From NCBI GenBank assembly GCA_011525745.1, contig WYBU01000029.1, positions 1 to 64,000 on the forward strand: 64,000 bases of DNA, given 5' to 3'. The stretch comes from Planctomycetaceae bacterium (lineage in GTDB: Bacteria > Planctomycetota > Phycisphaerae > UBA1845 > UTPLA1). This document shows, piece by piece, positions 1 through 8,246 of the stretch; positions within the stretch are counted from its first letter, which is position 1; each line of letters starts with the position of its first letter. Under the pieces are notes generated by a model that searched no databases, was not told the DNA's origin, and worked only from the letters and a program-made list of their open reading frames with translations. The position numbers were made by a program, and so were the translations under genes.

Positions 1-248
1 TCGACCTCGTACGGTCCATGCAGCGTGAGGACATCGACGGCGCCATCGGCGTTGACATCGGCCAGGGCGATGACGCTGCCGTTCGTGCTGATGTCGAAGA
101 CCCGTTCGGCGACGGGACAGAAGGGGGCCGCGCGGTCGAGCGGATCGAGGCAGGCCTGACCGAAAGCGGGGGACACGGGAAAGGTTCCAAGGAACGCGCC
201 AAGCAACGCGCTCAAAAGCGCAACGGTTTGCGGCGCAGCGGTTTGCAG
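1..248 (-). CDS. Exported FG-GAP/VCBS-repeat protein, N-terminal fragment
   Basis: The reverse strand carries an open frame that continues off the left edge of the window. It reads as a hydrophobic leader (VALLSALLGAFLGTF), a short linker with two Cys, and then a motif IALADVNADGAVDVLTLHG, typical of the calcium-binding FG-GAP/VCBS beta-propeller repeats found in secreted planctomycete proteins. The start is uncertain. There is no in-frame ATG between the upstream in-frame stop near 481 and the leader, so a CTG at 248 or a TTG at 215 must serve unless the true start is a GTG near 452. The 27-nt repeat array lies just upstream. The exported nature is well supported; the exact family cannot be fixed from about 80 residues. 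Confidence 0.6.
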   Translation of the reverse strand, partial: MQTAAPQTVALLSALLGAFLGTFPVSPAFGQACLDPLDRAAPFCPVAERVFDISTNGSVIALADVNADGAVDVLTLHGPYEV

Positions 249-271
249 CGGGCGTTGGAGGACTCGGGAAT

Positions 272-349
272 CACAGCCGAGGGCGGCTGTGCCACACTCA
301 CAGCCGGGGGCGACTGTGCTACATTCACAGCCGGGGGCGGCTGTGCCAC
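272..349. repeat. 27-nt tandem palindromic repeat, three units
   Basis: Three units start at 272, 299 and 326. Each has a self-complementary core, CACAGCCGNGGGCGNCTGTG, so each can form a hairpin. The copies differ by single substitutions. It lies directly upstream of the exported FG-GAP protein on the reverse strand. The same core is, to my knowledge, scattered through planctomycete genomes (memory, not a search). Confidence 0.8.
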
Positions 350-559
350 GCGCTTGCTGCGCGCGGAGGGGTCGGATGACCGGTACATGAATGCCCCATT
401 TCCACCCCCTCGATTGGTGGATAATCCAAACCAGGCGCGTCCCACAGCACCGCACCCGCGCCTGCGGCCCGAACGGGCCTTATATAAGAACCATACACCG
501 GAGGCGCGAGTCGGTCAAGGAAAATATTCGGCCCGCTTGAATAAGCCTGCATTCCGCAA

Positions 560-676
560 CGAGACGCGCATGTAAGTAAGCGTTTACGCCGCGAAGGCGA
601 TGCAGGGTTTGTGTGTGATAAAGCGCGTTGCTCGGGGATTTCGCCAAACGCTTACTTACGTGCGCGTCTCGTTCCG
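560..676. repeat. Inverted-repeat element, copy 1
   Basis: A left arm at 560-587 (GAGACGCGCATGTAAGTAAG then CGTTT) and a right arm at 646-676 (AAACGCTTACTTACGTGCGC then GTCTCG) are near-perfect reverse complements around a ~58-base centre. The same architecture recurs at 3061-3170, on the other side of the pqiAB-like operon. It has no coding capacity, so it looks like a MITE- or REP-type element. Confidence 0.75.
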
Positions 677-718
677 CGCGACACGGGCGCGATCGTGCAC
701 GTTGATCGAGAATCACGC

Positions 719-750
719 CAGACGCTTACTGACGGGCGCGTCTCGTTTCG
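719..750. repeat. Solitary arm of the inverted-repeat element
   Basis: A third arm (GACGCTTACTGACGGGCGCG then TCTCG) lies in the same orientation as the right arm of copy 1, 43 bases further on. It ends 11 bases from the stop codon of the MCE-domain gene. It may be a relic of a second element or part of a transcription-termination structure. Confidence 0.65.
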
Positions 751-761
751 CGGCCGCGGCG

Positions 762-2285
762 CTACTCCGCCGGCAGCACCGCCACGCGTGCGGCGTCTTT
801 GGCGACCAGCACGATGCCGATCAGGCGGCCGTCGCGGCGCGACAGAACGCACGCGCCGTGCCACGATTCGTCGACCGACACCGACGCATCGATCGTCCAC
901 GCGCCTTCGTCGGGCTTCAGCCGCGCGGCCGCCAGCGGCAGCGGCGCCGCCGTCGAGTCGGCCACGGCCACGCAGTCTTCCACCTGTTGCGCGGCGCGGC
1001 GCTGAGCGGCGGGCCACACGATGTCGCCGATGCGCTCCGAGCGGATCGCCAGCCGACCGTCGGTCCACATCGGCTCGTCCGCCAGCGACATCTGCCGGCC
1101 GGCGACTTCCAGCGTCGCCGCCGCGCGTTCGTCGGCGTCCGCCATGACGAGCAGATCGGCGGGACCCAGCACGCCGCGCTCGGTCTGCAAGATCCAGCCG
1201 CGCCGCGCGCGGTCGGACTTCAGCCATTTGCCTTCCTTCCACGCCAACACCGCGCGCATCGGCGTCGGCAGCGCCGAGCCGGCCGGCAACAGCGAACTGC
1301 CGATGGCCACGAGCGGCTCCCACTTCAGCCATTCGTCCTGCGGCCGCGCCGCCAGCGGAAAGCGATGGCCGTTGCGCACCGGCGGACCCGCGCCGGGCGG
1401 CGTGGCCAGGGCGATGCCGCCGGCGAACAGCGTTTCGAGCGACTCGATGCCGATCGACATGCCGCGCAAGCCGACCTGGGCGTCCAATCCGCCGATGTTC
1501 CAGAACCTTGTTTCGGGCCGGATGAGTTGCGTATGAGCCTTTTCGACGTGGACGCGCGCTTCGACCGCGCCGCCGTCGCTGGTCAGGCCGGTCGACAGCA
1601 CGCGGCCGACGGACACCTGGCGATACGTCACCGGCGCGCCGGGCCGCACGCTGCCGCGCTGCGGCATTTGCAGAATGATCTCCAGATCGCCGGGCTGGAT
1701 CGACTCGACGACAGGCGGTTCGTCAAGTCCGACGAAGCGGCGTTGCGGCGGGCCGTCGCCGGGCGACAAAGTCAGGTAGCGCGGGCCGACGACCGTCTCG
1801 AGGCCGGCCACGCCGGTGACGCCGAGCTGCGGGCGCACGATCCAGACGCGCGTGCCGGCGCGGGCCAGGTCGGCGGCCTGGGGCTGAAGCGCGGCGCGCA
1901 CGAGCACGCCGCCGGACTCGTCGTCCAACTCGATGGCGCGCACCTGTCCGATCGCAATGCCGCGATAGCGTACGTCGTCGCCGGGGCGCAGCCCGTGTCC
2001 CTGATCGAAGTGAATCGCGATTTCGACGCCGCGCATCTGCCAGAGCTGCATGCCCAGCCATGCGGCGAAGCCGGCCGCGACAACGGGAAGAAACCACAGC
2101 CAGGTCCAGCGCCGCTCGGGCCGCAACACGGCGCGCGGCAACGGGTCGATGGCGGGATCGGGCGGCGCGACAACGGCGGCACGCAATGGCCCAGGCGCGG
2201 CCGGCGCGGCGGCGGGCGCCGCGCCCGGCGATGTCGTCGCGGCAGTGGAGGCAGCGGGAGAAGTTTTGTCGGCGTCAGCGTGCAT
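762..2285 (-). CDS. pqiB: PqiB/MCE-domain membrane lipid-transport protein
   Basis: About 507 residues. A Pro/Ala-rich cytoplasmic N-terminus is followed by one membrane anchor (WTWLWFLPVVAAGFAAWLG, near residue 60) and then MCE/MlaD-type domains that begin at EIAIHFDQGHGLRPGDDVRY; a second MCE-like unit starts near QPGDLEIILQMP. PqiB proteins span the periplasm and move lipids between membranes. The C-terminal ~210 residues do not read as a third MCE domain. They look beta-rich and include GACVLSRRDGRLIGIVL, reminiscent of trypsin-like barrels. The start at 2285 is preferred because AAGGGAG lies 13 bases upstream; an ATG at 2309 would add eight residues. The gene overlaps the end of pqiA by 11 bases, so the two are probably translationally coupled. 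Confidence 0.8.
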   Translation of the reverse strand: MHADADKTSPAASTAATTSPGAAPAAAPAAPGPLRAAVVAPPDPAIDPLPRAVLRPERRWTWLWFLPVVAAGFAAWLGMQLWQMRGVEIAIHFDQGHGLRPGDDVRYRGIAIGQVRAIELDDESGGVLVRAALQPQAADLARAGTRVWIVRPQLGVTGVAGLETVVGPRYLTLSPGDGPPQRRFVGLDEPPVVESIQPGDLEIILQMPQRGSVRPGAPVTYRQVSVGRVLSTGLTSDGGAVEARVHVEKAHTQLIRPETRFWNIGGLDAQVGLRGMSIGIESLETLFAGGIALATPPGAGPPVRNGHRFPLAARPQDEWLKWEPLVAIGSSLLPAGSALPTPMRAVLAWKEGKWLKSDRARRGWILQTERGVLGPADLLVMADADERAAATLEVAGRQMSLADEPMWTDGRLAIRSERIGDIVWPAAQRRAAQQVEDCVAVADSTAAPLPLAAARLKPDEGAWTIDASVSVDESWHGACVLSRRDGRLIGIVLVAKDAARVAVLPAE

Positions 2286-2940
2286 CGGTGCGGATCGACT
2301 CCCTTGCATGACTCGTGCCGCCGTTGATCGGCGCGTTGGGCGGCCACAAGCTGTGCGGATCGAAAGCGGCCGTCGCCAGCAGGCTCAGCACAACGCAGCT
2401 AGTGAACGCCAGCGCCGCCGGGCCGGCGGTCACTTCGACCAGATCGCCGATTTTCAGCGCCGCGACCAGCACCGCGACCAGCAGCACGTCCAACATGCCC
2501 CAGCGGCCGGTGAATTCGACGACGCGGAACGTCAGCGCGCGATGTTCGTGCCGCATCAGCATGCCGCCGGCCGACAGCACCAGCAGCGAAGCGAGCTTGC
2601 CGATGGGCAGCACGATGGAGCAGACAAACACGATCAGTCCCACGACAACGTGGCCCGTGGTCAGCAGCGTATAGGTGCCTTCGAGAATACTCGATTCGTG
2701 CGTGTGGCCGAAGCGCTCGACGCGGATCATCGGCAGGCTGACGGCCATCGGGTAGAGAATCAGGGCGGCCAGGGCGATGGCGGCGGCGCGGGAGTTGCCG
2801 CGCAACACGCGCGAGTGTTCGCGGAGCGTGGCGTTGCAGCGCGTGCAGCAGGCGCGCATGCGCGGCGGAATGGGCGGAATGCGCAGGACGAGTCCGCAGC
2901 AGGGACAGGAACGAAGGTGTTCGCCGGCGCTGGCGCTCAT
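2275..2940 (-). CDS. pqiA: PqiA-like integral membrane protein
   Basis: About 221 residues. The N-terminus has a zinc-ribbon-like pair CPCCGL and CTRC, followed by four hydrophobic segments, including the PqiA-family signature region (SILEGTYTLLTTGHVVVGLI, LPIGKLASLLVL, RWGMLDVLLVAVLVAALKIG). Escherichia coli PqiA has two such halves and over 400 residues; this is a single-domain form. It is the first gene of a two-gene operon with the MCE protein, matching the PqiAB arrangement for inner-to-outer membrane lipid traffic. The start at 2940 (MSASAGEHL) places the zinc ribbon close to the N-terminus; an upstream in-frame start at 2991 runs into the palindromic repeat region. Confidence 0.82.
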   Translation of the reverse strand: MSASAGEHLRSCPCCGLVLRIPPIPPRMRACCTRCNATLREHSRVLRGNSRAAAIALAALILYPMAVSLPMIRVERFGHTHESSILEGTYTLLTTGHVVVGLIVFVCSIVLPIGKLASLLVLSAGGMLMRHEHRALTFRVVEFTGRWGMLDVLLVAVLVAALKIGDLVEVTAGPAALAFTSCVVLSLLATAAFDPHSLWPPNAPINGGTSHARESIRTDAR

Positions 2941-2987
2941 GGCGGTACGCCTTTGCACGTATGGCGCGGGTTGTTCGATCCCGCGTG

Positions 2988-3008
2988 GCACGGGCTTGCA
3001 GCCCGTGC
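2988..3008. repeat. REP-like hairpin (GCACGGGC-n5-GCCCGTGC)
   Basis: A perfect 8-bp stem with a TTGCA loop, directly upstream of pqiA. Close relatives occur at 56985-57005 and 57128-57146, and the same design at 23106-23147 and 52180-52200. Confidence 0.8.
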
Positions 3009-3060
3009 GGATCCCGCCGCTGGCGCGGCGGGTCCTGATTGCGTCATACGCGTTTCAGAA

Positions 3061-3170
3061 GCGAGACGCACGTCAGTAAGCGTATACGCCTTGAACGCGA
3101 CGCAAGTTTCAATTCCCAAAGTGCCGTGTCGAAGGACGCCAAAAACGCTTACTTGCGTGCGCGCCTCGTC
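3061..3170. repeat. Inverted-repeat element, copy 2
   Basis: The left arm (3061-3085, GCGAGACGCACGTCAGTAAG then CG) and right arm (3142-3170, AAAACGCTTACTTGCGTGCG then CGCCTCG) match the arms of copy 1 at 560-676 with a few substitutions. The centre is of similar size and begins with a related run. The two copies bracket the pqiAB operon. Confidence 0.75.
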
Positions 3171-3437
3171 ATGCGCGCGGGACGTTTATCGCAAGCTCTG
3201 AGCGACGTGCCGCGGGCTGAGCGTCCGATCCCGCTCGCTGACGCTTCGCGGCTCTGAATGCCGCAGCGCTCGCGCTTGCGGCTCGGATTCGTCGCGTGCT
3301 TGCGGCTCGGAACGTAGTATCTATCAACGACGCAGGCCCGGGCGTTGCCGCCCAGGCCCGCGACGTTCATTCGGCAAGTTGTGAACGGTTCATGTGCAAA
3401 CCGATCGGTCCGCACAGCCTGGTCCGCACGGCGGACC

Positions 3438-6221
3438 CTAGCGCGTCGGCAGCACCGTCACCTTGTCATCCTGCCCGGCCTGCGGTTCGTGGAAGAAGAA
3501 CATCCCGCCGCCGCCGCCGAAGCCGCGTCCGACCGTGAACTGGGCCTCCAGCGCGCGGTCGATCTGCATCTTGACGTCCTGCAAGTGCGCCCGGCTGGCG
3601 GTGTCGAACTGTTCGTTCTCGACGTTCTTGCCGATCTTGCCCGACAGCTCGCTCAACTGCATCCGCGCGATGGCGTTACAGTCGGCCGGAACCGTCGTGC
3701 CGGGCTTTTCGAGCACGAAGTTGAGCATCATGTCGAGGTGCATCCGCTGCAAATTGCGACGGAAGTTGTCGATATAGGGCTTCTCGTCCGTGCCGCGCGG
3801 CGCCTCGTCCAGCTCCGACCAGATCGCGCCGGTGACCGTGGTCATGTGCTCGGCCAGCGTATAGACCGGCTCGCCGCCGCCCATCTTCACCTGGTTGTCG
3901 TGCACACGGTTGATCGTGAACGGATTCATGATCGCGAACAGCGAACCGAACTGCATGCCCGACACGAAGTCGTGTACGTTGAACTCCTGCCGGAAGTCGT
4001 AATCGTCCGACTCCCAGTGGCCCATGCGGCCCGGCGCCAGGCGGTTCAGCACGTTGGCGTCATAATCGAACAGCCCCTTGGCGAACAGGTTGTCCACCAG
4101 GAACTTCACCGCCTCGCGCTGCTTCTGCGCCGAGACCGGCTGGATCGGCACGCGACCGTCCTTGCTCTTGGCGTCGCGGTTCATGATCTGCCCGCCGACA
4201 AAGCGCGCCACGTAGCCGCAGACGCGCCCGCGGTCGGCCGCCAGCCGCGTGAACGTCCGGCGCAGCCGCGTGTAGCTCTCGCCGTCCTTGACCGCCCACT
4301 CGGAAACGTCCTTGAGAAGCTGCGACGTCAACTCGATCTGCCGCTTCGCGTATGCGACCGGATCCTTGCCGCAGTCATAGCGGTTGGTCAGCGGATCGGG
4401 CGAGAGCGGCGCCATCGTGTCCTCGTCCGTGGCGTAATCCAGGCCGTCTTCGGCCGAGCGGGCGGTGATGGCCGCCAGCATCTCGTCCTCGCTCTTGTAG
4501 GGCGCGCCGACGGGGCGGTAGCCGTACTCGATGGCCCAGTAGTCATACGGGCCGATCGAGCGCGTGGTGAACGAGTTCACGGTCTGGCCGCGCAGCGGCA
4601 GGATGGGCGGGTTGTAGTCCATCACCGAGCCGATGTTGGCCACGCCGTCGCCGTCGGAATTGACGATTTGCTCGAGATCGAGCCAGGTCGAGGCCTTGAA
4701 GTTGTGCCGCAATCCCAGGCAGTGGCCCACTTCGTGCGACACGATTTCCTTGACGATCTGATTGAGGAACTCCATCGGCAGCTCGCCCTTGCCCTCGGCG
4801 GCAAATGTCGATGCCGCCAGCGACACCTGGTGCGCCATGCCCGCGGCATAGTCACACAGCGGCCGGCCGCGGTCGCACATGTGCTGCGTCAACCTGGCGT
4901 AGAAGTCGGCGTCGACGTCCTGCGACACCTGCACGTTGGGCAACAGCCGCTGCCAGGTGGTCTGAAACTGCCACTGCGGATTATTCTTGAAGAAGGTCTG
5001 CATCAGCGGGTGATTGAAGTCCATCGTGTCCGGCGCGCCGGTCAGCCGCTCGTGCTCGGTGACGTAATGTCGCAGCATCGAGTCGTCGAAGACGATGTCG
5101 GCGTCGAAGATCTCGCCGGTCAGCGGATGATCGCGCGACGGCCCCATCGCGAACGCGCGGCCGGTGACGATCCAGCGGAAGAAGTTGTAGCGCGTGTCCT
5201 CGGGATCGAGGTTGGCGTACTGATTTTCTTCCTGCTGGAGAACGACCATCGCGTCGAGGAAGCCGCATTTCTCGAAGGCCCGGTTCCATTCGAGGATGCC
5301 CTGCCGCACGGCGTGGCGGAACTGGACCGGGACGGTCTTCTCGATGTACCAGACGATCGGCTCGCGCGGAGGGGACTTCTCAAGCGAGGGGTCGCGTTTC
5401 TGGAGGTTCCAGCGGTTGATGTAGCGGTCGAACAGCGTCTTGTCGCTGTGTTTCTTGCCCCAGTCCTTGCGGACGGTCATGAAGTAGCCGACGCGCGGAT
5501 CGGCCTGGCGCGGCTTGTAGTCGGACTTGGGAACGGCCGAGAAGCTGAAGTGAACGGGATATCGTTGCCCGCTGCCGCGGCTCATGAACGCGAGCTCAAC
5601 GGTCAGCTCCACATTGTTGGGAAACGCCTTGAAGCTGGCCCACTTGCTCAGGCCGGCGTTGACGCTGCCGAACATACCGCCCATTCCGGGCAGGTTGCCC
5701 TTGAGCAAACCGTCGAGGCTGACAACGGGATCGGCGCCGCGCGTGGTGAGGATTGGAATCGTGGTGAGAATCTGATCGCGATAGCTGCGCTTGACGACGT
5801 CGGCGACGGTCTGTCCCTTGGCCTCTTCAAAGCGCGCGTCGACCCGCATCATGACCAGCTTCTTGTCCATTCTCTCGAAATAGGCCAGGAAGTGATCGAG
5901 CTGGAAGCCGGTTGCGAACGGGCCACCGGACATGCTGGTGGCCACCAGGAACTGGGGACCGATGAGCGACTGCGGAATGACGGCGCGCAGCTCGTCGGTC
6001 TTCTTGTTGTGGAAGAGCGTGAAGTAGCAGCCGTCGCCCGATCGGCTGGGGACTTCGGCGAAGTCCTTCATGACCTCCTCAAACGGTGGGAAGTCCGGCT
6101 TGGGCTTGTCCGGCGCCTTGGGCGGAGCGGGCGCCGCGGGCTTGTCCTGTGCCCACGCCGCGCCGGACGAACTCGGCAGCGCCACCGCTGCCACGACCGT
6201 CAGCGACAAAAGACGTTTCAT
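3438..6221 (-). CDS. Secreted zinc-dependent metalloprotease (DUF5117/DUF5118 type)
   Basis: About 927 residues. It starts at MKRLLSLTVVAAVALPSSSG, a classic signal peptide ending near AAWAQ, with GGAGA upstream of the ATG. The catalytic motif HEVGHCLGLRHN (HExxHxxGxxH, first His near residue 496) defines a metzincin-like zinc site with three His ligands and a catalytic Glu. A methionine lies downstream in GSVMDY, consistent with the Met-turn. The N-terminal half matches the large pre-catalytic region of this protease family (FATGFQLDHFLAYFER, VVKRSYRDQI, KPRQADPRVGYF). It probably acts on extracytoplasmic proteins. It is monocistronic, followed by repeats on both sides. The start is chosen for the signal peptide and ribosome site; 91 upstream codons are open but not protein-like. 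Confidence 0.9.
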   Translation of the reverse strand: MKRLLSLTVVAAVALPSSSGAAWAQDKPAAPAPPKAPDKPKPDFPPFEEVMKDFAEVPSRSGDGCYFTLFHNKKTDELRAVIPQSLIGPQFLVATSMSGGPFATGFQLDHFLAYFERMDKKLVMMRVDARFEEAKGQTVADVVKRSYRDQILTTIPILTTRGADPVVSLDGLLKGNLPGMGGMFGSVNAGLSKWASFKAFPNNVELTVELAFMSRGSGQRYPVHFSFSAVPKSDYKPRQADPRVGYFMTVRKDWGKKHSDKTLFDRYINRWNLQKRDPSLEKSPPREPIVWYIEKTVPVQFRHAVRQGILEWNRAFEKCGFLDAMVVLQQEENQYANLDPEDTRYNFFRWIVTGRAFAMGPSRDHPLTGEIFDADIVFDDSMLRHYVTEHERLTGAPDTMDFNHPLMQTFFKNNPQWQFQTTWQRLLPNVQVSQDVDADFYARLTQHMCDRGRPLCDYAAGMAHQVSLAASTFAAEGKGELPMEFLNQIVKEIVSHEVGHCLGLRHNFKASTWLDLEQIVNSDGDGVANIGSVMDYNPPILPLRGQTVNSFTTRSIGPYDYWAIEYGYRPVGAPYKSEDEMLAAITARSAEDGLDYATDEDTMAPLSPDPLTNRYDCGKDPVAYAKRQIELTSQLLKDVSEWAVKDGESYTRLRRTFTRLAADRGRVCGYVARFVGGQIMNRDAKSKDGRVPIQPVSAQKQREAVKFLVDNLFAKGLFDYDANVLNRLAPGRMGHWESDDYDFRQEFNVHDFVSGMQFGSLFAIMNPFTINRVHDNQVKMGGGEPVYTLAEHMTTVTGAIWSELDEAPRGTDEKPYIDNFRRNLQRMHLDMMLNFVLEKPGTTVPADCNAIARMQLSELSGKIGKNVENEQFDTASRAHLQDVKMQIDRALEAQFTVGRGFGGGGGMFFFHEPQAGQDDKVTVLPTR

Positions 6222-6962
6222 GAAACAGTTCTCCGTGTTGGGTCCAGGCCGGGGCCTTGCCGAAGCCCTCGACGCGGGGACCGGTCCCGTAAATCGTATA
6301 CGTCGGCTCGCAACTTGCTGGCGCGTGATCATTATAACGGAAACAACCGCCCGGCTGCACATATTCGCGGAACCGGGCCTTCGGCGCGTGACATTCGGCG
6401 CCCGCAGCGTTGCGGCGCAGGATTCGCCATTGACTCGGCCGGAATCCCATGTGCCAATGCTGGTGACGCCAGTCAACCCTGTTTCACGTGACACAGAGGA
6501 TGCAAGGCGCGGAGTCGATAACAGGTTCTCTTACGGGATTCAGACGATCGCGCCGCGATCCCTCGGTCAGAAAGCCGCTGTTTTCTTGAAAACGGGGCAT
6601 CGAAACCGCGCGACGCGGTGCATATCAGCGGTAGGAACAAGTGAATTCACATTTCATGCAGCAGCACTGGGATCGCGAATCGCAAAAGCAGTCGCCGCGC
6701 CCTTCGGAGCGTTCAGGTCCGAATAACGGCGCGCTTGCCTTGGAACTTGGGTGAGCAGCGCGTGACAACGCAAGCACGCTACGGCGAGCGCATCGCTTTT
6801 CATGAACGCATCTGGCCGCTCCCTTACGGTCGCGGTTCGGTTCAGCGAACGCGCCGCCGGCTCGCGGTCGCGGTTCGGTTCAGAAAGGTCGCCGCTCCCT
6901 TGATGCTCCCGCCTTGGTCGCGTTCAGGATCGCGGTTCGGATCGGCCTTCTCAGATTCACTT
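6222..6962. other. Intergenic region with 'CTCCCTTACGGTCGCGG' repeats
   Basis: This 741-base region lies between two reverse-strand genes. No gene is convincing. The part near 6817-6940 holds three variants of a dispersed repeat. The stretch 6490-6700 is less GC-rich than its surroundings and presumably carries the promoter of the metalloprotease, but I could not fix -35/-10 boxes. Confidence 0.5.
6817..6940. repeat. Dispersed repeat cluster, three variants
   Basis: Variants of CTCCCTTACGGTCGCGGTTC are found at 6819-6845, 6861-6882 and 6893-6940. Further copies are at 12476-12500, 35654-35700 (inverted) and 63077-63112. When translated they give the spurious peptide PYGRGSV seen in many planctomycete hypothetical proteins. 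The role is unknown. Confidence 0.75.
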
Positions 6963-8096
6963 CTACACAAGCACCGGCAGCGGGACGCCGTCGCCGTCGG
7001 AGCGGGCCGGCGCGTTCGGCTCCCATACGCCGGGCGGAATGACGCCGCATTTCGGACATCGGCCGTTGGCGCCCATGCGGTTGTGCTTCACGTAAAAGCC
7101 CCGGCGCTCGATGAGCGTCTCGCCGCAGGTCGGACAACGCGTGTTCTCGCGGTCGCCGACGGCCCCGTGCAGGTTGCCCGGATACACGAACCGCAGCCCG
7201 GCGCGCTTGCCGATGTCGTAGCCGCGCAGCAGGGTTTCGACCGGCGTGCGCGGCGGGTCGGTCATCTTGTAGTCGGGGTGAAAGGCCGTGACGTGCCAGG
7301 GGATGTCGACGGAGACTGAGGCGAGGAACTCGGCAATTTTTGTCAGTTCCTCGTCGGAGTCGTTGAATCCCGGCACGACGAGCGTGACGATTTCGACCCA
7401 GAAAGCCATCTCCTTCAGCCGCCGGATCGTCTCAAGCACGTTGCCCAGCACGCCGCCGAGTTCGCGATAGTGTTTATCGTCAAATCCCTTGAGGTCAACC
7501 TTGTACAGATCGACGTAAGGGCGGATGAATTCGAGCACCTCGGGCGTGGCGTTGCCGTTGGACACGTAGCCGCACGTGATGCCGCGCGCCCGGGCCAGTC
7601 GAAACACCTTGACCGCCCACTCGCTCGTGATGAGCGGCTCATTGTAGGTGCTGACGATGACCGGCGCGCCGTGCGCCGCGGCCGACTCCACCAACCGCTC
7701 GGCGTCCGTGAAACGCGGAGGACTGACGGCCTCGTCGTCTCGGAGGGCCTGGCTGGTGACCCAGTTCTGGCAATAGCCGCAGTGAAAGTCGCAGCCCAGC
7801 ATTCCGAACGACATCGCGTTGCGGCCGGGAAATGCGTGGTAAAACGGCTTCTTCTCGATCGGATCGACCTGCAAACCCGCCACGTATCCGCCCGGCACGC
7901 GCAACTGCCCGCCGCTGTTGAACCGCACGCGGCAGACGCCCGCGCGGCCCTCGCGGATCAGGCAACGATGACCGCACGCCAGGCAGCGCAGCGCCGTCGT
8001 CCCGGTGCGCTCGTCGGCTTCCGCCCGCACCAGTGCCTCAGCGCCGGGCATCGTATTGTCGTGCAGCAGTTCCTTGAGCGATATGCCGGCGGACAT
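6963..8096 (-). CDS. amrS: AmmeMemoRadiSam system radical SAM enzyme AmrS
   Basis: About 377 residues. A Cys-rich N-terminus (C38, C41, C45, C55) precedes the radical SAM cluster motif CDFHCGYC (C102, C106, C109), which binds a 4Fe-4S cluster and SAM. Family landmarks include FYHAFPGRNAMSFGMLGC, NEPLITSEW and WHVTAFHPDYKM. The C-terminus carries a rubredoxin-like zinc ribbon (CPTCGE and CPKCGV). The start at 8096 is fixed by AAAGGAGG six bases upstream. Its usual partner AmrB (MEMO) is ~30 kb away at 37955-38854; the third component (AMMECR1/AmrA) is not in this window. The substrate of the system is not established. It lies 150 bases downstream of rex on the same strand. Confidence 0.92.
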   Translation of the reverse strand: MSAGISLKELLHDNTMPGAEALVRAEADERTGTTALRCLACGHRCLIREGRAGVCRVRFNSGGQLRVPGGYVAGLQVDPIEKKPFYHAFPGRNAMSFGMLGCDFHCGYCQNWVTSQALRDDEAVSPPRFTDAERLVESAAAHGAPVIVSTYNEPLITSEWAVKVFRLARARGITCGYVSNGNATPEVLEFIRPYVDLYKVDLKGFDDKHYRELGGVLGNVLETIRRLKEMAFWVEIVTLVVPGFNDSDEELTKIAEFLASVSVDIPWHVTAFHPDYKMTDPPRTPVETLLRGYDIGKRAGLRFVYPGNLHGAVGDRENTRCPTCGETLIERRGFYVKHNRMGANGRCPKCGVIPPGVWEPNAPARSDGDGVPLPVLV

Positions 8097-8246
8097 GGGC
8101 CGCCTCCTTTCAGGCGCTGCCACCGCGCTGCGAAGTCGATCAGGAGGCCATCATCGACGAGCGCGCTGCCAGAGTGCTACCTGAGTTGCGCCATTCATTA
8201 TAGGTGAACGCGCCGTTGTGCATCAGCGGCCGTACATTCCGCGGCG

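Larger units (their letters stand above)
249..761. other. Intergenic region rich in short repeats
   Basis: This 513-base stretch separates two reverse-strand genes. It holds a three-unit 27-nt tandem array (272-349), one copy of the ~115-base inverted-repeat element (560-676) and an extra single arm of that element (719-750). I see no convincing gene. Short open frames here, including one with a plausible length on the plus strand, lack a ribosome binding site and run through the repeats. Confidence 0.6.
2941..3437. other. Repeat-rich intergenic region upstream of pqiA
   Basis: No gene is visible. The stretch contains a GGGC-n5-GCCC hairpin (2988-3008), a second GC hairpin (CCCGCCGCTGGCGCGGCGGG from 3013), copy 2 of the inverted-repeat element (3061-3170), and a tract at 3222-3312 with repeated variants of CGCTTGCGGCTCGGA, another planctomycete-type dispersed repeat. 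Confidence 0.6.

Noticed and set aside
3345-6491. A very long plus-strand open frame (over 1000 codons) antisense to the metalloprotease
   Set aside because: It mirrors the codon structure of the real gene on the other strand, is rich in Arg/His/Val as expected of a GC-rich shadow, and has no ribosome site or domain.
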